Both the position numbers and the translations under genes were made by a program. Below the pieces are notes generated by a model. That model worked only from the letters and a program-made list of their open reading frames with translations, was not told where the DNA came from and did not search any database. Below, one piece after another: positions 17,030-26,000 of a stretch of DNA of 64,000 nucleotides. This DNA is from VRUE01 sp963774405 (GTDB taxonomy: Bacteria > Actinomycetota > Thermoleophilia > Solirubrobacterales > 70-9). Numbering within the stretch: position 1 is the first letter of the stretch; every line of letters starts with the position of its first letter. The stretch is taken from assembly GCA_963774405.1 (NCBI GenBank), contig CAVZEV010000003.1, positions 44,707 through 108,706 of the forward strand, in the 5' to 3' direction.

Positions 17030-18112
17030 CTAGATCCAGCCGCGGTCGCGGGCGGTGAGCACCGCCTGGGCGCGATCGACGGCGCCGATCTTGCCGTAGA
17101 CGTTGTGCAGATGGGTGCGGATCGTCGAGACGGAGAGCTGCATTTCGCCGGCGATCTGCTTGTAGACCATGCCCTCGGAGAGGTGGCGCAGAACGTCGAG
17201 CTCACGGGCCGAGAGCGGACAGGGCTCAGAGACACGCGAGACGTCGTTGCGGGCGTAGGGCAGCTGGTAGAGCAGGTCGCGCAGGGCCTCGGGGCTGAGG
17301 CCGCAGCGCTTGGCCGCGGCGTGCAGGCGATCCGGCGAGACCGCCTCTCCCTGGCTGTAGTGAGCGACCATGTCGGCCGTCCCGACCAGCGCAGCCAGTC
17401 CCTCGGCATCATCGGCGTGATGGCGCTCGATCGAGACCGCGATCCGCTGCGGCAGGCTCCAGCGCCTGGCCAGCACGCCGCCGACCAGGGCGTGGTCGAT
17501 GCCGAGCCGGTCGCGTTCCTCGCGCAAGCGCTGCTCCGGAGTTCGGGAGGCGGCGTCAAAGTGACCGCGATCACCCGGATGGAGGTTGGCGATTACCAGG
17601 CGCCCGACGTCGTGCAGAAGCGATGCGACGGCGAGTTCGTCGCGGTCCTCCCAGCCGATCGCGCGACCGATCTCATCGGCCGCCTGCTGGGTCGCCAGGG
17701 CGTGCACACGGAAGCGCTCGGGCCGCATCTCACGGTCGCCGTTGGTCTCGAAGAAGTCGAATACCGGCGCGGTGCCGGCGATGGCGAGAACGCCGGAGGG
17801 CTTGAGCACGTCGATCGCCGCCGGGATCGAGCCGATGCTCGCTACGGGCGAGCTGGAGCGGTTGGCAAAGCGAAGGACGGCGATCGCCAGGCCGACATCG
17901 GCCTCAACCGCCTCGACCAGGTCGCCGATGCGGCTGGTCTCGGCCGTGGCCGCCTGCATGACACGAGCTCGTGACTCGAGCAGCACCGGGAATTTCTCCA
18001 CAGCCTCGAAAGCGGCGGCGAGGCGAGCGCCTGGCGCCGGCCTGCCGGCGCGCTGCTTGCCGGCGGCGTCCGGCTTGGCTTTGCCGTTGGTATGGGGCTT
18101 GGTCGTCTCCAT
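17030..18112 (-). CDS. HDOD-domain protein fused to a LuxR-type DNA-binding domain
   Basis: 360 residues from ATG 18110-18112. A basic unstructured N-terminus (~35 residues) is followed by an HDOD domain: FPVLLESRARVMQAATAE...AVLRFANRSS, then EDRDELAVASLLHDVGRLVIANL with the HD pair, and an ERHHADD motif. The C-terminal ~65 residues are a GerE/LuxR helix-turn-helix (CPLSARELDVLRHLSEGMVYKQIAGEMQLSVSTIRTHLHNVYGKIGA). HDOD proteins usually signal through other outputs; direct fusion to a transcription factor is uncommon. The ligand is unknown. Confidence 0.85.
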   Translation of the reverse strand: METTKPHTNGKAKPDAAGKQRAGRPAPGARLAAAFEAVEKFPVLLESRARVMQAATAETSRIGDLVEAVEADVGLAIAVLRFANRSSSPVASIGSIPAAIDVLKPSGVLAIAGTAPVFDFFETNGDREMRPERFRVHALATQQAADEIGRAIGWEDRDELAVASLLHDVGRLVIANLHPGDRGHFDAASRTPEQRLREERDRLGIDHALVGGVLARRWSLPQRIAVSIERHHADDAEGLAALVGTADMVAHYSQGEAVSPDRLHAAAKRCGLSPEALRDLLYQLPYARNDVSRVSEPCPLSARELDVLRHLSEGMVYKQIAGEMQLSVSTIRTHLHNVYGKIGAVDRAQAVLTARDRGWI

Positions 18113-18242
18113 TGCGGGAAATGTCCTCGACTGCCTCATCGGCAGCGAAGGACGCACGGTTTAGCCCGAACCTCCACAAAATTAAGGTGCAGAAAAGCGC
18201 CATATGTCCATTTGGGCGGATTTCAGCGCCCTCGCTTGTCCG

Positions 18243-19610
18243 CTAAGAACCCAGGCGGGCGAGCGCGGCGTCGATGCGGGTGAGCGATTCCTCGCGCCCA
18301 AGAGCCGCCAGCGACTCGAAGATGCCCGGTGAGACCGAGGTGCCGGTGATCGCGACCCGGATCGGCTGGTAGACCTTGCCTGGCTTGGCGCCGAGCCGCT
18401 CCGGGACCGGGCCGAGCGCCGCCTCGACCGCCTCGGCGTCAAAGCCGGGCGCCTCTGCCAGAGCCTCGCGCGAGGCAGCCAGCGCCGCCGCCGCGCCCTC
18501 CTTCATCACCTTGCTCCACGCCTTCTCGTCCTCCACGGGCGGCTCGAAGAGGAAGCGAATCAGGCCCCAGACCTCCTCCAGGGTCTGCGCTTTCTCCTGC
18601 GTGATCGCGCAAGCGGCGCGCAGGCGCTCGTCGGGCTCGCGGCCGAGGTGCCCGGCGACGGCGGCCGTGTAGTCCTCCAGCGGCAGCTCGCGCATGAAGC
18701 GACCGTTGAGCCAGCGCAGCTTCTTCTCGTCGAAGATCGCGGCCGAGCGACCGACGTCCTCGACCCGGAAGCGGCGCACGAGCTCCTCGGTCGCCATCAC
18801 CGTGGTGTCGTCGTCGGTCCCCCAGCCGAGCAGGGCGAGGTAGTTGCGGACCGCCGCCGGCAGGTAGCCGGCATCGCGCAGCTCCTGCACCGAGGCGGCG
18901 CCGTGGCGCTTGGAGAGCTTCTTGCCGTCGGGGCCGTGCAGCAGCGGCAGGTGCGCGTAGCGCGGCGGCTCGTGGCCGAGCGCGGTGAGAACGAGCAGCT
19001 GCTTCGGCGTGTTGGAGAGATGGTCGTCGCCGCGCACGACCTCCGTGATCCCCATCTCGGCGTCGTCGACGGCGACGGCAAAGTTGTAGAGGACCGAGCC
19101 GTCGCCGCGGGCGATGACGAAGTCGTCATAGCTGCGGTTGGGAAAGCTGACTTCGCCGCGAATCAGGTCGTGGACGACGGTCTCGCCGTCGTCGGGCACG
19201 CGCAGGCGCACCGCAGCGCCCTCGTCTGAGCTCGGCTCGCCGCGATAGCCGCGGTCGGCACCGTGCTCGGCCTTCCAGGCCTCGACGTCCTTGGCGGTGG
19301 CCGCGTCGCGGTAGGCGGCGCCGGAGTCGAGCAGTCGCTGCAGCGCCTCGCCGTGCAGATCCGCGCGCGAGGCCTGCGAGACCGGGCCCACGTCCCAGTC
19401 GAGCTCGAGCCACTCCATCGCGTCGAGGATCTGGGCAACGTTCTCCTCGGTCGAGCGCTCGCGGTCGGTGTCCTCGATCCGCAACACCAGCTCGCCGCCG
19501 CCGTGACGCGCCGCCAGCCAGTTGTAGAGGGCGGTGCGAGCGCCGCCGATATGCAGGGCGCCGGTCGGCGACGGCGCAAATCGGACTCGGATCGGGGTGT
19601 CTTCAGGCAC
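18243..19610 (-). CDS. gltX: Glutamyl-tRNA synthetase
   Basis: 455 residues from GTG 19608-19610. It charges tRNA-Glu (and, given gatCAB, probably tRNA-Gln). The class I signature is RFAPSPTGALHIGGARTALYN; the KMSKS equivalent is KKLSKRHGA near residue 230. The anticodon-binding helical domain follows and ends normally. Upstream lie a UNCG-capped hairpin and a tRNA gene on the same strand, so gltX may be read from a leader that starts at the tRNA. Confidence 0.95.
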   Translation of the reverse strand: MPEDTPIRVRFAPSPTGALHIGGARTALYNWLAARHGGGELVLRIEDTDRERSTEENVAQILDAMEWLELDWDVGPVSQASRADLHGEALQRLLDSGAAYRDAATAKDVEAWKAEHGADRGYRGEPSSDEGAAVRLRVPDDGETVVHDLIRGEVSFPNRSYDDFVIARGDGSVLYNFAVAVDDAEMGITEVVRGDDHLSNTPKQLLVLTALGHEPPRYAHLPLLHGPDGKKLSKRHGAASVQELRDAGYLPAAVRNYLALLGWGTDDDTTVMATEELVRRFRVEDVGRSAAIFDEKKLRWLNGRFMRELPLEDYTAAVAGHLGREPDERLRAACAITQEKAQTLEEVWGLIRFLFEPPVEDEKAWSKVMKEGAAAALAASREALAEAPGFDAEAVEAALGPVPERLGAKPGKVYQPIRVAITGTSVSPGIFESLAALGREESLTRIDAALARLGS

Positions 19611-19652
19611 AGGGGCAATCTAGATGAACCGACCCCCTGTTGGTGGACGAAG

Positions 19653-19686
19653 ACACGACAGGCCCGCCGGAGCGGGCCTGTCGTGT
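19653..19686 (-). terminator. Hairpin in the gltX leader, UNCG-type tetraloop
   Basis: Perfect 15-bp stem (19653-19667 with 19672-19686). On the minus strand the loop is TCCG closed by C-G, a stable UNCG tetraloop, followed by CTTCGTCC, so the U-tract is poor. It lies between the upstream tRNA and gltX and could end tRNA transcription or attenuate gltX. Confidence 0.5.
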
Positions 19687-19745
19687 AAGAAGCTGCTCCA
19701 CAAGCAGCCCGGCCATGAGCCGAACCCGCCTCAGCGTCAGCAGCA

Positions 19746-19759
19746 CCTCTGACTAAGTG
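19746..19759 (+). repeat. Inverted copy of the anticodon arm of the adjacent tRNA
   Basis: CCTCTGACTAAGTG on the plus strand is identical to the anticodon arm of the minus-strand tRNA (19837-19850), and 16 of 17 bases match if extended upstream. In a minus-strand transcript it would be the exact complement of the anticodon arm, 77 bases downstream of it. Chance identity of 14 bases here is very unlikely. Confidence 0.7.
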
Positions 19760-19804
19760 ACTCACAGAGTAGCGCAGCAAATGAGGTCAACCTGACTTCT
19801 TGCA

Positions 19805-19879
19805 TCCCCCCGGCGGGATTCGAACCCGCGACCTCGCACTTAGTCAGAGGCGCGCTCTATCCACTGAGCTACGGGGGGA
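19805..19879 (-). tRNA. tRNA with atypical 18-base anticodon arm, identity unresolved
   Basis: Acceptor TCCCCCG/CGGGGGG, D-arm GCTC...GAGC and T-arm GCGGG-TTCGAAT-CCCGC are all clean. The anticodon arm is CGCCT-CTGACTA-AGTGCG, one base longer than normal. A 5-bp stem forms only if the T is bulged, leaving loop CTGACTA with GAC in the anticodon place but T at position 37, which is irregular. The body resembles tRNA-Arg. A single-base error is possible. CCA is not encoded. Confidence 0.7.
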
Positions 19880-19953
19880 CGCGGCCGACGATATGCGGGA
19901 TATCGATACCCAAAAGGCGAGTCACACAATTGGCTCCATAGGATGCGCGCTTC

Positions 19954-20817
19954 ATGCTGATTGGCGCGCATGTCTCCACATCTGGCGGCCTCGAGAAGGC
20001 GATCGAGCGCGGCACCGAGCGCGGTTGCGAATCGATCCAGATTTTCAACCAGAGCCCGCGCATGTGGCGGCCGACCAAGTACGGGCCCGAGGACTTCGCC
20101 GCCTTCAAAGAGGCGATGGCGGATTCGCCGGTCGAGGCCGTGGTGATCCACGCCGTCTACCTGATCAACTGCGCCAGCAAGGACAAGGAGCTGCGCAAGA
20201 AGTCGCAGGCCTCGCTCACCCACGCGCTGCGCATCGGTGACGAGATCGACGCCGCCGGCGTCGTCCTGCACCCGGGCGCGCAGGTGAAAGAGCCGCTGGG
20301 GCCCTCGATGAAGCGGGCAGGAAAGACGATCGCTGCCGCGCTCAAGGACAGCGAGCGCTGCCCGCTGCTGCTCGAGCAGACGGCCGGCCACAAGGGGCTG
20401 CTCGGCCGCGACTTCGACCAGACCGCGGAGCTGATCGAGCTCGCCGGCAGCGGCAAGCGCCTCGGCCTCTGCCTCGACTCCTGCCACCTCTTCGTCCAGG
20501 GCTATGACATCACCGACGAGGAGCACCTGACCAAGGTCGTCGACGAAGCCGACGCCAAGGTCGGCATCGAGCGCCTCCAGTGCCTGCACGTCAACGACGC
20601 CGCCGCCCCGCTCGGCTCCTGCCGCGACCGCCACGCCAACCTCGGCAAGGGCGAGATGGGCAAACAGGGCCTCGCCGCCTTCCTCTCAGAGCCCCGCTTC
20701 GAGGGCCTGCCGGCCACCCTGGAGACACCGGGCCCCGACAAGAAGGGCGCCGATCGCAAAGAAGTACTGGCGGCGAAGCGTTTGCGGAAGACGGGACTTA
20801 AACGCCGCAAGCGATAG
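19954..20817 (+). CDS. nfo: Endonuclease IV (apurinic/apyrimidinic endonuclease)
   Basis: 287 residues. It cleaves DNA 5' of abasic sites in base excision repair with three zinc ions. MLIGAHVSTSGGLEKAIERG starts the TIM barrel. Metal ligands sit in VIHAVYLIN, LLLEQTAGH, LGLCLDSCHLF and LQCLHVNDA...DRHANLGKGEMG, all family signatures in order. The C-terminal tail is basic (KRLRKTGLKRRKR). Repeat B1 begins at the first base after the stop codon. Confidence 0.95.
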   Translation: MLIGAHVSTSGGLEKAIERGTERGCESIQIFNQSPRMWRPTKYGPEDFAAFKEAMADSPVEAVVIHAVYLINCASKDKELRKKSQASLTHALRIGDEIDAAGVVLHPGAQVKEPLGPSMKRAGKTIAAALKDSERCPLLLEQTAGHKGLLGRDFDQTAELIELAGSGKRLGLCLDSCHLFVQGYDITDEEHLTKVVDEADAKVGIERLQCLHVNDAAAPLGSCRDRHANLGKGEMGKQGLAAFLSEPRFEGLPATLETPGPDKKGADRKEVLAAKRLRKTGLKRRKR

Positions 20818-20962
20818 GGACGGTGGTTGGTCCTCGCGGGAATTGATATCGCACGCGCCTGCGGCGCTTAGCGACAATCTAGGAGCGCGGCTGCGCCGCG
20901 CCTCGAATCACGAGTGCAGCGGCTGCCTTCGGCAACATTCCCGCGAGCACCAACCACCGTCC
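20818..20962. repeat. Hairpin element B1
   Basis: 26-base arms (20818-20843 with 20937-20962) pair with one mismatch around a 93-base core. The core contains its own GC hairpin (GCGCGGCTGCGCCGCGC). The core is ~85% identical, in inverted orientation, to the core of B2, while the outer arms of the two copies are unrelated. It starts immediately after the nfo stop codon. Confidence 0.8.
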
Positions 20963-21069
20963 TTTCCCATCCGCCCCGACCCCCCAAGCTCAACCGAAGA
21001 GATCCAGCCCGGTAGCCCGAGCATTCCCGTGACGCTCCGTCGGAAGCTCGTGTCGCAAGCTCCTGTCGG
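20963..21069. other. Spacer between the two B elements
   Basis: No gene is visible. GC-rich, with small repeats of the GCTCGTGTCGCAAGCTCCTGTCG kind near 21047; no clear promoter. Confidence 0.3.
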
Positions 21070-21220
21070 GAGGGAGCCCGGTGGATCTCTGGGCGAATGT
21101 TCGCGAAGCGGCCGCTGCACTCGTGCTTCTAGGCGCGGCGTAGCCGCGCTCTTCAATTGTCGCTAAGCGCGCTGCGCGCGCGTGCGACTCAATTCGCCCA
21201 GAGACCCACCGGGCTCCCTC
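21070..21220. repeat. Hairpin element B2 (inverted relative to B1)
   Basis: 29-base arms (21070-21098 with 21192-21220) pair with one mismatch around a 93-base core that, reversed, matches the B1 core (shared blocks CGCTTAGCGACAAT, GAGCGCGGCT and GCACGAGTGCAGCGG-like runs). It lies 21 bases beyond the stop codon of the acyl-CoA dehydrogenase, which reads toward it. Confidence 0.8.
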
Positions 21221-21241
21221 GCCTCGGCGCTTGAATTAGGG

Positions 21242-22537
21242 CTATTTGACGTGGACGCCTGAGATCGCGCGGCTGATGACCAGGCGCTGGATCTCCGAGG
21301 TGCCCTCGAAGATCGTGTAGATCTTGGCGTCGCGGTGCATGCGCTCGACCGGGAACTCGCGCGTGTAGCCGTTGCCGCCGAGGATCTGGATCGCCCGCTC
21401 GGTTGACCAGACGGCGACCTCGCCGGCCTTCAGCTTCGACATCGAGCCCTCGGCGTTTTCGAACGTCTGGCCGGTGCGGCCCATCCAGGCGGCGCGCCAG
21501 ACCAGCAGGCGGGCGGCGTCGATCTCCAGCTTCATGTCGGCGAGGGTGAAGGCGATCGCCTGGTTCTCGATGATCGGCCGGCCGAACTGGGAGCGCTCTT
21601 TGGCGTACTCGAGCGCGTACTCATAGGCGGCGCGAGCGATGCCGACGGCCTGCGAACCGACGGTGGGCCGGCTCGCCTCGAAGGTCTGCATCGCTGCCTG
21701 TGACTTGGCCCGTTTGCCCTCGCGCACGCGGGCGAGGCGCTCGTCGAGCTTCTCCTTGCCGCCGAGCAGGCAGGAGCCGGGGACGCGGCAGTCGTCGAGG
21801 TGGACGTCGGCGGTGTGGGAGGCGCGCAGACCGTGCTTCTTGACCTTGGCGCCCTGCTCGCAGCCTTTGGTCCCGGGCGGGATCACGAACGCTGCGTGGC
21901 CGCGCGAGCCGAGCTCGCGGTCGACCGAGGCGATCACGACATGAACATCGGCGATGCCGCCGTTGGTCGCCCATGCCTTCTGGCCGTTGATCACCCACTC
22001 GTCCGTGGCCTCGTCGTACTTGGCGGTGGTGCGGATCGCCGAGACGTCGGAGCCGGCGTCGGGCTCCGAAGCGCAGAAGGCAGCGACCTTGGGCTCCTCG
22101 GCGGTGCCGAAGCACTGCGGGATCCACTCGCCGATCTGCTCGCCGGTCCCCTGGCCGAAGATCGCGGCAACCGCGAGCGAGGTGCCCATGATCGCCATGC
22201 CGATCCCGGCATCGCCCCAGAAGAGCTCCTCGTTGGCGATCGGCAGTGTCAGGCCGGTCGGGTCGGCGAAGAACTGCCCGAGCGCTTCGAAGCTGTAGAG
22301 GCCGATCTTGGCCGCCTCCTGAATCACCGGCCAGGGGGTCTCCTCGCGCTCGTCCCATTCCGCCGCGGCGGGACGGACGACGCCCTCGGCGAAGCCATGC
22401 ACCCACTCGCGGATGTCCTTCTGGTCCTGGTTCAGCTCGAGCGTGAAGACGGGCCCCTCCGGGGTCGCCTCACCGCCCGCAACCTCGTCCACGATGCTCT
22501 CCTTGGCTGCCTCTGCAACTGCCGCTGTATCGCTCAT
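21242..22537 (-). CDS. Acyl-CoA dehydrogenase
   Basis: 431 residues. A flavoprotein that oxidises acyl-CoA to trans-2-enoyl-CoA. The N-terminal helical domain (from residue ~33), the beta-domain signature AFCASEPDAGSDVSAIRTTA and C-terminal GRPIIENQAIAFTLADM and QILGGNGYTREFPVERMHRDAKIYTIFEGTSEIQRLVI are visible; the Glu in IFEGTSE is the catalytic base position. A ~30-residue acidic N-terminal extension is unusual. Substrate chain length cannot be read from sequence. No electron-transfer flavoprotein gene is adjacent. Confidence 0.92.
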   Translation of the reverse strand: MSDTAAVAEAAKESIVDEVAGGEATPEGPVFTLELNQDQKDIREWVHGFAEGVVRPAAAEWDEREETPWPVIQEAAKIGLYSFEALGQFFADPTGLTLPIANEELFWGDAGIGMAIMGTSLAVAAIFGQGTGEQIGEWIPQCFGTAEEPKVAAFCASEPDAGSDVSAIRTTAKYDEATDEWVINGQKAWATNGGIADVHVVIASVDRELGSRGHAAFVIPPGTKGCEQGAKVKKHGLRASHTADVHLDDCRVPGSCLLGGKEKLDERLARVREGKRAKSQAAMQTFEASRPTVGSQAVGIARAAYEYALEYAKERSQFGRPIIENQAIAFTLADMKLEIDAARLLVWRAAWMGRTGQTFENAEGSMSKLKAGEVAVWSTERAIQILGGNGYTREFPVERMHRDAKIYTIFEGTSEIQRLVISRAISGVHVK

Positions 22538-22579
22538 GGCGCGGGATCGTACAGAGATCGGTGACGTATTAGCTGCCGC

Positions 22580-22954
22580 TCAGACGTCGCGCAGATCGAA
22601 GGCCTTGATGCCCTCGGGGCCGGCGTCGGAGCAGTCGAAGAAGCGGCGGTTGACGCAGTCATAGGACTCGCCCTCGCCCTCGTAGGCCTGCTCGACCGCG
22701 AACTGGCAGTGCGGCAGCGGCTCGCCGGTCATCTTGACGCCACCGAAGCCACCTGGCTGCTGCACGGCCTCGAGGTCGACCTTGGCGGCGAAGACGTCCT
22801 GCATGCAGCCGACGTACTGGCTGCCGCTCAGCATGTCGACGAAGGAGTAGAGGTAGCGGCAGCGCATTTCGACGCAGCCGCGCGGCTCGACCATCTTGTC
22901 GCAGAACGAGCGGCACTGGCGACACTCACCCGTCTTCTCGCGAGTTGCTGGCAT
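22580..22954 (-). CDS. Cysteine-rich conserved protein, possible metal-binding
   Basis: 124 residues with nine cysteines: CRQC-x3-C at 11-18, C27, C32, C50, and three more in the second half (PLPHC, SYDC, FFDC). No signal peptide or membrane segment. Regular cysteine spacing suggests an Fe-S cluster or zinc. It lies between dnaE and the acyl-CoA dehydrogenase, same strand, 47 bases after dnaE. I do not recognise the family; a redox role near the dehydrogenase is only a guess. Confidence 0.65.
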   Translation of the reverse strand: MPATREKTGECRQCRSFCDKMVEPRGCVEMRCRYLYSFVDMLSGSQYVGCMQDVFAAKVDLEAVQQPGGFGGVKMTGEPLPHCQFAVEQAYEGEGESYDCVNRRFFDCSDAGPEGIKAFDLRDV

Positions 22955-23001
22955 GGAGAAAGTCTACGGACCCTGGACCGCGAAAACCAAGGCTCAGCCG
23001 G

Positions 23002-26000
23002 CTAGGCAGCCAGGGCCGCGGCAGATCCAAGCAGGTGGTCCAGCTCGCTCTGCAGACGGCCCGATGGCCGCACTCGGTACTCCTCGCCGAGCAGGAAACG
23101 CCGCGGCTCGGCGGCGCCGTTGCGGATCGCAAGATGAACCTCAGCATCGCCTTTGTGATGCTCGAGCACGGCCTTCAGCTCATCGACCAGGGCGACGGTG
23201 AGCACGGCGGCCTCGATCTCCACCTCGAACGGGCCCGAGGCGGCACTCGCGATGGCCGGGGCGGCGGCGATCTCCGCTGCGTCCGGTTCGAAGCGCTCGG
23301 CCTCCTGGACGACCAGCTTGGTCTCGCCGCGGTCCTTGTGGTCGAGGCGGCCGCGGACGATGACGATCGCGTCGGGCTCGATCACGGCGGCGTTCTCGGA
23401 CTGATCGGCCTTGAAGACCAGCATCTCGACCTGTCCCTCGACGTCGTCGAGGGTAGCGAACATCATCTGGTTGCCGCTCTTGGTGCGGATCTTCTTGCAC
23501 TCGGTGACGATGCCGCCGACGGTGACCCAGGAGCCGTCCTGCTTGCCGGCCAGGTCGGCGATGCTGCAGTCGACCCGGGCGCGCAGGGCGCCGCGGACCT
23601 CGGTCAGCGGGTGCTCTGAGAGGTAGGTGCCAAGCGTCTCCTTCTCCATCGCCAGCAGCTCGGCGCGCTCGAACTCGGCGGCGGAGATCGGCGGGCGGTG
23701 GTGAGCTTGGGACGCCTGCGCGCCCGCTCCCGTCTCCTCGCCGAAATCGAAGATCGAGCCCTGGCCCATCTGGGCGTCCTCCTGGGCCTTCTGCCCGGCC
23801 GACTGCGCCGCCGGCAGCGCCTCGAGCATGCCCTTGCGCGTCGCCCCGGTCGAGTCGAGGGCGCCGCACTTGATCAGGCATTCGATCGCGCGTTTGTTCA
23901 CCGCGCGCGAGTCGACCCGCTCGCAGAAGTCCCAGATCGAGGCGATCGGGGCGTCCTCGCGGGCGCGCAGAATCGCCTCGACGGCGGCGTGGCCGACGTT
24001 CTTGACCGCGTCGAGGCCGAAGCGGATCGCGTTCTCGGAGACGACGAAGCTGTGGTCGGAGGAGTTGACGTCGGGCGGCAGCACCTCGATCCCCATCTCC
24101 TCGCAGCGGTTGACGAAGAACGGCACCTTGTCCTTGGTGTTCATCACCGAGGAGATCACCGCGGCCATGTACTCGGCCGGGTAGTTGGCCTTGAGATAGG
24201 CGGTGCGGTAGGAGATCAGCCCGTAACAGGCGGCGTGGGACTTGTTGAAGGAGTAATCGGCGGCGGCTTCGTTCAGTTTCCAGAGGTCCCTGGCGACGTT
24301 GGGGGCCGTATTCGATTCGGCCAGCCCCTGCATGAACTTGTCCTTCATCGTCGCCATCAGCTCGCGCTTCTTCTTGCCGATCGCCTTGCGCAGGTCGTCG
24401 GCCTCGGCACCGGAGAAGCCCGCCATCTCGCGGGCGATCGCCATCAGCTGCTCCTGGTAGACGACGCAGCCGTGGGTCTCCTCGGTGATCGCGCGCAGGC
24501 GCGGGTCCGGGTAGCGCACGGTCGAGGGGTCCTTCTTGCCCTTGGCGTAGGCGGGGATGTAGGCCATCGCGCCGGGCCGGTAGAGGGCGCCGAGCGCGAC
24601 CAGGTCGGAGAACTCGGTCGGCCCGACCTTGCGCAGCGCGTCGCGCATCCCCTCCGACTCGAACTGGAAGACACCGGTCGAGTCGCCGCGAGCGAGCATC
24701 TCGTAGGTCTTGGCATCGTCGATCGGGATCGCGTCCATGTCGACCTCCTCGCCGCGCGAGCGGCGGATGATGTCGATCGCGTCCTCGATCACGTCGAGGT
24801 TGCGCAGGCCGAGGAAGTCCATCTTCAGCAGCCCGATCTCCTCGATCGGCCCCATCGAGTACTGGGTTACGATCTTGTACTGGCGCTCGGCCTTGCCGCT
24901 GCCGTTGCCGTTGGCGCTCGGAGCGGCCGGCGCCGTCTTGTCCTCGGCCAGCTGCAGCGGCACCACCTCCTGCAGCGGGCGGTCGGCGATCACCACGGCG
25001 GCGGCGTGGATCGAGTTGTTGCGGATGATCCCCTCGAGGCCCTGGGCGACATCGATGATCTTCTTCGCGTCGGGCTCGGCGTCGTAGGTCTTCTTCAGCT
25101 CCTGGCCGTCCTTGAGGCATTCCTCGAAGGAGGGGCTGCGACCCATGATCGGCTCCGGGATCTGCTTCGCCAGGCGGTCGCCGGCGCCGTAGTCGAAGCC
25201 GAGCACGCGGGCCGCGTCGCGGGTGGCCGCGCGCGGCGCCATCTTGCCGAAGGTGATGATCTGGGCGACCGATTCGCGGCCGTACTTGTCGGCGACGTAG
25301 CGGATCATCCGCTCGCGGCCGCGCACGGAGAAATCGATGTCGATATCGGGCATCGACTTGCGCCCGGGGTTGAGGAAGCGCTCGAAGAGCAGGTCTTCGG
25401 CCAGCGGGTCGATGTCGGTGATCGTCAGTGCGTAGGCGATGATCGAGCCCGCGGCCGAGCCGCGGCCGGGGCCGACGGCGATGCCGTTGTCCTTGGCGTA
25501 GCGGACGAAGTCCCAGACGATCAGGAAGTAGGAGGGGAAGCCCATCTCTTCGATCACGCCGAGCTCGAACTCCATCCGCTCGACCGCCTCGGCCGGGACC
25601 GGGTCGCCGTAGCGCGCCCGCATGCCCTCTTCGGCGACGCGGCGCAGCATCGCCTCCGGCTCCTCGCCGTTCGGCGTCGGGTAGCGCGGCAGCAGCAGCT
25701 TGCCGAGCTCGATGTCGATGTTGCAGCGCTCGGCGATCTCCAGCGTCGTCGGCACCGCCTCCGGCCACTCGGCGAAGGAGGCCGCCATTTCGGCGGAGTC
25801 CTTGAGATAGAACTCGTTGGTGTCGAAGCTCATCTTCGGCGCTTCCAGGGTCGACTTGGTCTGCACGCAGAGCAGCGCCGCGTGATCTTCGAAGTCCTCG
25901 CGCCGCAGGTAGTGGACGTCGGCGGTGCCGACCAGCGGCCGGCCCAGCTCACGGGCGTAGCGGACGATCCCCTCGTTGGCCTTGTCCTGCTCGGCGATGC

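Noticed and set aside
20818..21220. CRISPR array or tandem repeat
   Set aside because: The two copies are inverted, ~150 bp and have different arms; there are no regular spacers.
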